Shown here: piece after piece, positions 5,940 through 11,167 of the stretch
Numbering within the stretch: position 1 is the stretch's first letter
Layout: the number at the start of each line of letters is the position of its first letter
NCBI GenBank assembly: GCA_022865365.1
Contig: JALHSW010000042.1
Location: forward strand, 1-11,167
Length of the DNA: 11,167 nucleotides
Reading direction: 5' to 3'
Origin: Acidimicrobiia bacterium
Lineage (GTDB): Bacteria > Actinomycetota > Acidimicrobiia > IMCC26256 > PALSA-555
Position numbers and translations under genes: made by a program
Notes under the pieces: model-generated
Told to the model about the DNA's origin: nothing
The model's database searches: none
What the model saw: only the letters and a program-made list of their open reading frames with translations

Positions 5940-8576
5940 TCAGGCCGTGGTGCCCGGGCCGCCCGACCCGAGCGCCGCGTGCGCGGCCGCGAGGCGGGCG
6001 AGCGGCACCCGATAGGGCGAGCACGACACGTAGTCGAGCCCGATCTCGTGGCAGAACTGGACCGACGCCGGGTCGCCGCCGTGCTCGCCGCAGATCCCCA
6101 GCTTCAGGTCCGGCCGCGTCTTGCGGCCGTCCTGCACCGCCATGCGGACGAGCTGACCGACACCTTCGACGTCGAGCGTCTCGAACGGGTTCGCGTCGAT
6201 CAGCTTCAGCTCGAGGTAGCGCGGCAGGAAGCGACCCTCGATGTCGTCGCGGGAGAACCCGAATGCCATCTGCGTGAGGTCGTTGGTGCCGAACGAGAAG
6301 AACTCGGCGATGCCCGCGATCTTGCCGGCGATGAGCGCGGCACGCGGGGTCTCCACCATCGTGCCCACGAGGTAGTCCACGAACTCGAGCCCATGTCCCT
6401 CGGACGCCATCTCCGCGGCGATCTCGCGCACCCACCCGATCGCGAGCGCGAGCTCGGGCTCGGTGACGGCCAGCGGGATCATCACCTCGACGCGAGGGTC
6501 GCCACCCGCGAGCTTGCGCTCGACGGCCGCCTCGAACAGCGCCCGCACCTGCGTTCGGTACAGGTTGGGCTTGAGCACACCGAGGCGCACACCGCGGGTG
6601 CCCAGCATCGGGTTCGACTCCTGAAGCTGCTGCGCCGCACGCAACAGCGTGCGGCCGCGATCATCGAGGTCACCCTTGGCGTCGCGCACGAGGAGCTCCT
6701 CGATGTTGGGAAGGAACTCGTGCAACGGCGGGTCGAGCAGGCGCACCGTGACCGGCAGCCCGTCCATAGCCTCGAGGATCCCGACGAAGTCGGAGCGCTG
6801 GAGCTTGCCCAGCTCCTGGAGCGCGGTGAGCTCCTCCGCCTCATCCTCCGCGAGGATGAATCGCTGCACGAGCGGGAGGCGGTCACCGAGGAACATGTGC
6901 TCCGTGCGGCACAGACCGATTCCCTCGGCCCCGAACCTGCGCGCGACCTCTGCGTCGTGCGGCAGGTCGGCGTTCGTGCGCACCCCGAGTATGCGGAACT
7001 CGTCGGCCCAACCGAGGATCACGTCGAACGGCCCCGATGGTTCCGGCGTGACCACCGGGACGGCGCCGACCACGACCTCGCCGCTGGTGCCGTTGATCGA
7101 GATGAGCTCGCCCTCGCGGACGACGGTGTCGCCCACCGCGAACTGCTTGCCCTCGACATCGATGTCGAGCTCCGAGGCGCCACACACCGCCGGCGTGCCC
7201 ATGCCACGCGCCACGACCGCCGCGTGGCTCACGAGGCCACCGCGTGACGTGAGGATCCCCTCCGCGGCGATCATGCCGTGCAGGTCGTCGGGTGACGTCT
7301 CCGGCCGCACCAGCATCACCGACTCACCGGCTTCGTGGTGGGCTTCGGCCGCGTCGGCGGTGAAGTAGACCTTCCCGACCGCGGCGCCCGGCGACGCGTT
7401 CAGGCCGTTGGTGAGCGCGGTGTACTTCGCAGCCGGATCGAACTGCGGGTGGAGCAGCTGATCGAGCTGCTGGGGCTGCACGCGCAGCACCGCTTCGCGC
7501 TTGTCGATCAGTCCTTCTTGCTCCATCTCGACGGCCATGCGAAGCGCCGCGGCCGCAGCGCGCTTCCCGACCCGGGTCTGGAGGATGAACAGGCGACCCT
7601 GTTCGATCGTGAACTCGATGTCGCACATGTCGCGGTAGTGCGTCTGGAGCGCGTTCATCACGTCGAGCAGCTGCAGGTGGCACTCCGGGAAGTCGTTCCC
7701 CATCGCGTCGAGTGGCTCCGTGACGCGGATTCCCGCGACGACGTCTTCGCCCTGGGCGTTGGTGAGGAAGTCGCCGTAGGGAAGGTTCTCACCGGTTGCC
7801 GGGTCGCGCGTGAACGCAACCCCGGTACCGGAGTCGTCGCCCTTGTTGCCGAACACCATCGTCTGGACGTTCACGGCGGTGCCGAGGTCGTCGGGGATCT
7901 TCTCCATCCGGCGGTAGACCCGCGCTCGCTCGCCGTCCCACGATCGGAACACGGCCTCGATCGCGAAGCGAAGCTGCTCGTGGGGCTCCTGGGGGAAATC
8001 GATCCCAGCCTCGGCGCGCACGATGCCCTTGAACGTCTCGACGAGACCGCGCAGCGCTTCGGCGTCGAGCTCGGGGTCGGTCTTGACCCCCTGCTCCTTG
8101 CGGAGCGCCTCGAGCGCCTTCTCGAACGCGTCGCCCGAGACATCGAGCACGATCTTGCCGAACATCTGCACGAAGCGGCGGTACGAGTCCAACGCGAAGC
8201 GCTCGTTCGAGGTCTGCTTCGCGAGGCCGTTGACCGATGCGTCGTTCAAGCCGAGGTTCAGGACCGTGTCCATCATGCCGGGCATCGAGAACGGCGCACC
8301 CGAGCGCACCGACACGAGGAGCGGGTCGCCTTCGTCGCCGAGGTGCTTGCCCATCTTCGTCTCGAGGGCCCCGAGCGCCGCAGTGACCTCGCCCATGAGC
8401 CCGTCGGGCAGGGCGTCGCCGCCGGCCATGTAGGCGTTGCAGGCCTCGGTGGTGATCGTGAACCCCGGTGGCACCGGCAGGGCGAGCTTGGTCATCTCGG
8501 CGAGGTTCGCCCCCTTGCCTCCGAGCAGGAACTTCTGCTCCTTCGAGCCCTCCTCGAAGGCATACACGTACTTCAC
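5940..8576 (-). CDS. ppdK: Pyruvate, phosphate dikinase
   Basis: This 878-residue protein matches full-length PPDK, which interconverts pyruvate + ATP + Pi and PEP + AMP + PPi. The N-terminal ATP-grasp part begins with FLLGGKGANLAEM (16-28), followed by VSVRSGAPFSMPGMMDTVLN (88-107). The central swivelling phosphohistidine domain has GGLVSHAAVVARGMG (446-460) with catalytic H451. The C-terminal PEP/pyruvate barrel contains GLCRTEHMF (554-562), LGTRGVRLG (658-666), FFSFGTNDLTQM (759-770) and GICGEHGGDPASVQFC (827-842), with C829 as the expected proton donor. The position two before the catalytic His, Thr in plant and Clostridium PPDK and the target of the regulatory kinase/phosphatase, is Val449 here, so that control is unlikely. 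It starts with GTG (8574-8576) preceded by GGAGAGGTGA. It has its own promoter-like sequence and probably leads the ppdK-thioesterase pair. It could run glycolytically or gluconeogenically depending on PPi supply. Confidence 0.98.
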   Translation of the reverse strand: MKYVYAFEEGSKEQKFLLGGKGANLAEMTKLALPVPPGFTITTEACNAYMAGGDALPDGLMGEVTAALGALETKMGKHLGDEGDPLLVSVRSGAPFSMPGMMDTVLNLGLNDASVNGLAKQTSNERFALDSYRRFVQMFGKIVLDVSGDAFEKALEALRKEQGVKTDPELDAEALRGLVETFKGIVRAEAGIDFPQEPHEQLRFAIEAVFRSWDGERARVYRRMEKIPDDLGTAVNVQTMVFGNKGDDSGTGVAFTRDPATGENLPYGDFLTNAQGEDVVAGIRVTEPLDAMGNDFPECHLQLLDVMNALQTHYRDMCDIEFTIEQGRLFILQTRVGKRAAAAALRMAVEMEQEGLIDKREAVLRVQPQQLDQLLHPQFDPAAKYTALTNGLNASPGAAVGKVYFTADAAEAHHEAGESVMLVRPETSPDDLHGMIAAEGILTSRGGLVSHAAVVARGMGTPAVCGASELDIDVEGKQFAVGDTVVREGELISINGTSGEVVVGAVPVVTPEPSGPFDVILGWADEFRILGVRTNADLPHDAEVARRFGAEGIGLCRTEHMFLGDRLPLVQRFILAEDEAEELTALQELGKLQRSDFVGILEAMDGLPVTVRLLDPPLHEFLPNIEELLVRDAKGDLDDRGRTLLRAAQQLQESNPMLGTRGVRLGVLKPNLYRTQVRALFEAAVERKLAGGDPRVEVMIPLAVTEPELALAIGWVREIAAEMASEGHGLEFVDYLVGTMVETPRAALIAGKIAGIAEFFSFGTNDLTQMAFGFSRDDIEGRFLPRYLELKLIDANPFETLDVEGVGQLVRMAVQDGRKTRPDLKLGICGEHGGDPASVQFCHEIGLDYVSCSPYRVPLARLAAAHAALGSGGPGTTA

Positions 8577-8580
8577 TGGA

Positions 8581-8590
8581 TCACCTCTCC
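8581..8590 (-). promoter_or_regulatory. Strong ribosome binding site for ppdK
   Basis: The minus strand reads GGAGAGGTGA ending 4 nt before the GTG start; the AGAGG core is about 7-8 nt from it. It is the clearest Shine-Dalgarno in the window and fixes the ppdK start. Confidence 0.8.
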
Positions 8591-8629
8591 GGGCGCCGTC
8601 GCGTGGCGTGGGCGGTTGCGGGGGTTCCG

Positions 8630-8657
8630 AGCCTAGCGAGACTCAGAACGATGTCCG
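8630..8657 (-). promoter_or_regulatory. Candidate sigma-70-type promoter for ppdK
   Basis: On the minus strand CGGACA (8657-8652, four of six matches to TTGACA) is followed after 16 nt by TAGGCT (8635-8630, fits TANNNT). Predicted initiation near 8623 would give a 5' leader of roughly 47 nt containing the strong ribosome binding site. The -35 lies in the last codons of the upstream membrane-protein gene. Confidence 0.5.
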
Positions 8658-9485
8658 CTGTGGCTTGTAGCGGGCGACGATCACGATCGTCTTGCCCACC
8701 CGGTCGCCGAGGGACAGCAGGTCCTTGGCCATGAGGAACGACAGCCCGGCCATGATCGCGAGCAACGCACCGAAGAAGCCGAGGAGCAACAAGGCAACAA
8801 TCGGGATCGCGTAACGGGTCAGCACCCGCGAGATCCGGGGGAGGTTCCCGGTCTCTCGGTCGACCACGACGATGTGCGTCAGGCGCTTGCCGAGCGTCTG
8901 ACCCGTGATCGTGGTCGGGAGCACGAAGTACGCGAGCAGCACCGCGAGCGCGACCGCGGTGACGATCCCCTGCACCGTGTCCTTGTTCGCCTTGGTCTCG
9001 ACCACCGCCCCGATGCCGATGATCGCAGCACCGATGAGCCCGACGATCGCGATGTCGATCAGGGCCGCGGTTGCCCGTCGCCCGCTCGGCGCGAGCTCGT
9101 GGCCGTCGAGGAAGACCGGCGGCGCGTTACGCCGGGCCGGCCGTCGGGTGACGGGAGTGTCGTCCGCGTCGTCCCGGTCGTCGTCGAGGAGGTCATCATC
9201 GTCGACGAGCTCGCTCTCGGCTCCGGTGTTGTCGATCCCGTGCGCGGTGTCGTGGCGCTCGCGCTGGATCGGGTCGCTGAGCACCTGCCACGCGGCGCGG
9301 ATGCGCGCTTCCTCGGCTCGCGCCGCAGCGATCGACGAGCCACTCGGGCGCTTCGCGGTCTCCTCGCGGGTCACGCCGGCCTGCGCCTCCGAGAGCTGCT
9401 CACGGTACGCGTCGCGAATCTCGTCCTTGCTGGCGTTGGACGCCACCCCGAGAACGTCGTAGTTGCTCTCGTCTTCGTTCACCAC
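8643..9485 (-). CDS. J-like domain / RDD-family membrane protein fusion
   Basis: This 280-residue protein has three parts. Residues 8-80 resemble a J domain (NYDVLGVASNASKDEIRDAYRE, then ARIRAAWQVLSDPIQRERHD), but the segment between the helices, SEAQAGVTREETAKRPSGSS, lacks the HPD triad that J domains need to stimulate Hsp70 ATPase. Residues 92-128 are a very acidic linker (DDDDLLDDDRDDADD). Residues 132-275 are an RDD domain with SGRRATAALIDIAIV, GQTLGKRLTHIVVVD and LGDRVGKTIVIVA, and hydrophobic segments at about 139-161, 171-190 and 224-252. The J-like part should face the cytoplasm. RDD proteins are poorly characterised and I cannot assign a substrate. The GTG at 9483-9485 overlaps the end of glyS; the next codon, also GTG, forms a GTGA overlap with the glyS TGA and is an equally good start. 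GGGAG lies 9 nt before the first. It is probably translationally coupled to glyS. Confidence 0.85.
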   Translation of the reverse strand: MVNEDESNYDVLGVASNASKDEIRDAYREQLSEAQAGVTREETAKRPSGSSIAAARAEEARIRAAWQVLSDPIQRERHDTAHGIDNTGAESELVDDDDLLDDDRDDADDTPVTRRPARRNAPPVFLDGHELAPSGRRATAALIDIAIVGLIGAAIIGIGAVVETKANKDTVQGIVTAVALAVLLAYFVLPTTITGQTLGKRLTHIVVVDRETGNLPRISRVLTRYAIPIVALLLLGFFGALLAIMAGLSFLMAKDLLSLGDRVGKTIVIVARYKPQRTSF

Positions 9486-10807
9486 GGCAGTCGCTCCCGT
9501 AAGTAGGTGACCAGTCCGTCGACCGGAATGCGTTCCTGGGTCATCGAGTCGCGATCACGTACCGTGACCGCCCGGTCGTCGAGTGTGTCGAAGTCGACCG
9601 TCACGCAGCACGGCGTGCCGACCTCGTCCTGGCGCCGGTACCGGCGCCCGATCGACCCGGAGCTGTCGACGTCGATCATGAAGTGCGGACGCAACGCGCC
9701 CGCGATCTCGTCGGCGACCGGTACCAGGCGCTCGTTGCGCGACAGGGGCAGCACCGCGACCTTGATCGGAGCGAGGCGCGGATCGAGGTGCAGCACCGTG
9801 CGCTTCTCGGTCCCGCCCTTGCCGTTGGGCACCTCTTCCTCCTCGTACGCCGCGAGGAGGAAGGCGAGCGTGGCGCGGTCGGCGCCCAGCGCGGGCTCGA
9901 TCACGTAGGGCACGTAGCGATGATCGTTCTCCTGATCGAAGAACGAGAGCTCCTGTCCCGAAGATTTCGCGTGCTGCTCGAGATCGAAGTCGGTGCGGTT
10001 CGCGATGCCCTCGAGCTCGCCCCAACCCCAGGGGAACTCGTACTCCACGTCGGACGTGGCGGTGGAGTAGTGCGACAGCTCTTCGGCGTCGTGCGGGCGC
10101 AGGCGGAGCTTCGACTCGGGGACGCCGAGGTCGAGGTGCCACCGGAATCGCTCCTGGCACCAGTACTCGTACCACCGGTCGGCGTCGTCCGGCGGCACGA
10201 AGTACTCCATCTCCATCTGCTCGAACTCGCGGGTCCGGAAGATGAAGTTGCCGGGCGTGATCTCGTTGCGAAACGACTTGCCGATCTGCGCCACTCCGAA
10301 TGGCGGCTTCTTGCGCGACGTGGTCTGGATGTTGGCGAAGTTGACGAAGATTCCCTGCGCCGTCTCGGGGCGCAGGTAGGCCACCGCAGCGTCGTCCTCG
10401 ACGGGCCCGACGAAGGTCTTGAACATGAGGTTGAAGTGGCGGGCCTCGGTGAGTGAGTCCTTGGCTCCGCAGTTGGGGCACGCACCAGACTTCGGCAGGT
10501 GATCAGCCCGGAACCGCTCCTTGCAGCTGCGACAGTCGACCAGCGGGTCGCTGAACGTGGCCAGGTGGCCGCTCGCCTCCCACACCTTGGGGGCCATGAG
10601 GATCGCGGCGTCGAGGCCCACGATGTCGTCCCGGAGCTGGACCATCGCGCGCCACCACGCGTCCTTGACGTTGCGCTTGAGCTCGACACCCAGCGGTCCG
10701 TAGTCCCAGGTGGAGCGGAAACCGCCGTAGATCTCACTCGACGGGAAGACCAGCCCCCGCCGCTTGCACAGGTTGACGACGCGATCCATCTGGTCAGGAG
10801 TGCCCAT
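9479..10807 (-). CDS. glyS: Glycyl-tRNA synthetase, alpha2 (single-chain) type
   Basis: This 442-residue class II aminoacyl-tRNA synthetase charges tRNA-Gly with glycine. It is the homodimeric alpha2 type, not the alpha/beta two-subunit enzyme. It begins with the family signature CKRRGLVFPSSEIYGGF (14-30) and WDYGPLG (34-40). A zinc-ribbon insertion has C92-X2-C95 and C110-X2-C113. Catalytic motifs include YLRPETAQGIFVNF (144-157), motif 2 GKSFRNEITPGNFIFRTREF (176-195) and motif 3-like GIANRTDFDLEQH (267-279). The anticodon-binding domain occupies about 348-442 (APIKVAVLPLSRNE, GSIGRRYRRQDEVGTPCCVT). ATG at 10805-10807 is the first start; a second in-frame ATG six codons later also suits the family. 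Neither has a clear Shine-Dalgarno. It lies downstream of recO and overlaps the J-like/RDD gene. Confidence 0.97.
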   Translation of the reverse strand: MGTPDQMDRVVNLCKRRGLVFPSSEIYGGFRSTWDYGPLGVELKRNVKDAWWRAMVQLRDDIVGLDAAILMAPKVWEASGHLATFSDPLVDCRSCKERFRADHLPKSGACPNCGAKDSLTEARHFNLMFKTFVGPVEDDAAVAYLRPETAQGIFVNFANIQTTSRKKPPFGVAQIGKSFRNEITPGNFIFRTREFEQMEMEYFVPPDDADRWYEYWCQERFRWHLDLGVPESKLRLRPHDAEELSHYSTATSDVEYEFPWGWGELEGIANRTDFDLEQHAKSSGQELSFFDQENDHRYVPYVIEPALGADRATLAFLLAAYEEEEVPNGKGGTEKRTVLHLDPRLAPIKVAVLPLSRNERLVPVADEIAGALRPHFMIDVDSSGSIGRRYRRQDEVGTPCCVTVDFDTLDDRAVTVRDRDSMTQERIPVDGLVTYLRERLPW

Positions 10808-10818
10808 ACGTGCTGGTG

Positions 10819-10824
10819 ATCGTA
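10819..10824 (-). promoter_or_regulatory. Candidate -10 box for glyS
   Basis: The minus strand reads TACGAT (TANNNT) 11 nt before the ATG, predicting a leader of only about 5 nt. That would fit the absence of a Shine-Dalgarno. No good -35 is visible at 16-18 nt, so the call is weak. Confidence 0.3.
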
Positions 10825-10854
10825 TCGCCGACGCCCTTGGGATCCCCTTTCGGC

Positions 10855-10902
10855 CTGTTTGTGCACAGACGGGTGCCAGGGACCCCCTGCGTGCACAAAC
10901 AG
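10855..10902. repeat. 48-bp concentric palindrome between recO and glyS
   Basis: CTGTTTGTGCAC (10855-10866) and GTGCACAAACAG (10891-10902) are perfect 12-bp inverted arms. Centred between them is a quasi-palindrome GGTGCCAGGGACC (10872-10884, one mismatched pair), so the whole unit forms a nested hairpin. It begins 7 nt after the recO stop and ends 47 nt before the glyS ATG. It may be a recO terminator, although no U-tract follows on the minus strand, or a small palindromic repeat of REP/MITE type. Only one copy is in the window. Confidence 0.75.
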
Positions 10903-10909
10903 AGGAGCT

Positions 10910-11167
10910 TCAGAGCAGTGCGGCGCTCCGGAGGCGACGATCCGAGGCGTACTCCAACGCCGCGATGGCGAGACGCTCGACCTCGCGCAGCACCGCCTCG
11001 GGTGGTGGATCGTCGAGCACCCCGCGCACCTGGCCCCCGCCGATCCGCTGGACCACGGCGAGCGTCTCGGACGAGGTCCGGCGACCCCCCAGATGACTGC
11101 ACGCAGCGCACAGCACGCCACCCTCGCCGAGGTCGAACGCCACGAAGGGGACCGGCGCGGCATCTCC
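10910..11167 (-). CDS. recO: DNA repair protein RecO, C-terminal part (runs off right edge)
   Basis: The last 85 codons of a minus-strand gene enter from the right edge and end at TGA (10910-10912). The residues PFVAFDLGEGGVLCAACSHLGG contain a CxxC pair (CAAC) in the setting of the second half of the RecO zinc-binding region, where the protein usually reads ...F....GG..C..C. The following helical stretch, SSETLAVVQRIGGGQVRGVL and AVLREVERLAIAALEYASDR, matches the RecO C-terminal helical domain that ends in a basic/Leu-rich tail. RecO loads RecA onto SSB-coated gaps with RecR. The position immediately upstream of glyS agrees, since recO and glyS are neighbours in many Gram-positive genomes. 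The family call rests on a fragment plus context. Confidence 0.8.
   Translation of the reverse strand, partial: GDAAPVPFVAFDLGEGGVLCAACSHLGGRRTSSETLAVVQRIGGGQVRGVLDDPPPEAVLREVERLAIAALEYASDRRLRSAALL

Noticed and set aside
5616..8636. Plus-strand open frames of 543 and 433 codons opposite the thioesterase and ppdK
   Set aside because: They are antisense shadows caused by G/C-rich third positions of real minus-strand genes; no recognisable motif.
10808..10909. T-box-like leader in front of glyS
   Set aside because: The gap is only 102 nt and holds the palindrome; I find no T-box sequence, specifier loop or antiterminator pair.

Overview
The window looks like a chromosomal segment from a high-GC actinobacterium. 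My best guess is the class Acidimicrobiia or a relative. The evidence is the strongly G/C-biased third codon positions, the frequent GTG starts, the alpha2-type glycyl-tRNA synthetase, and the order recO - glyS - (ppdK) - dgt - dnaG - rpoD. The class-level guess rests on general resemblance and was not tested.

All recognisable large genes are on the minus strand. Read in the direction of transcription, from the right end leftward, they are: the 3' end of recO (recombination mediator); glyS (glycyl-tRNA synthetase); a membrane protein joining a degenerate J-like domain to an RDD domain; ppdK (pyruvate, phosphate dikinase); a PaaI-like hotdog thioesterase; dgt (HD-type dNTP triphosphohydrolase); dnaG (primase); rpoD (primary sigma factor); a tRNA with a CAT anticodon; and the 5' part of a tyrosine recombinase that runs off the left edge. 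One short gene of 57 codons (5262..5435) is on the plus strand, divergent from dgt and convergent with the thioesterase.

Most of the window is a macromolecular-synthesis cluster: replication initiation (DnaG), transcription (sigma), translation (GlyRS, tRNA), dNTP-pool control (Dgt) and repair (RecO), with a central-carbon enzyme (PpdK) embedded in it. Two junctions overlap at the stop/start (dnaG/rpoD and glyS/J-RDD) and dgt/dnaG are 22 nt apart, so these pairs are probably co-transcribed and partly translationally coupled.

The non-routine content lies in the seams. (1) The left edge looks like the end of an integrated element: an integrase gene begins just past the 3' end of a tRNA gene, with three AAACCG repeats between them. 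(2) The dgt / small-ORF divergent region carries a perfect 10-bp inverted repeat whose arms are each exactly 17 nt from the respective start codon, which suggests mirrored, co-regulated, leaderless promoters. (3) The recO-glyS gap holds a concentric 48-bp palindrome. (4) At the protein level, RpoD has a long insertion between regions 1.2 and 2.1, PpdK has Val where the regulatory Thr usually sits, and the J-like domain lacks the HPD motif. I see no CRISPR array, no complete insertion sequence and no clear multi-gene novel system; if one exists, it probably lies in the putative island beyond the left edge.
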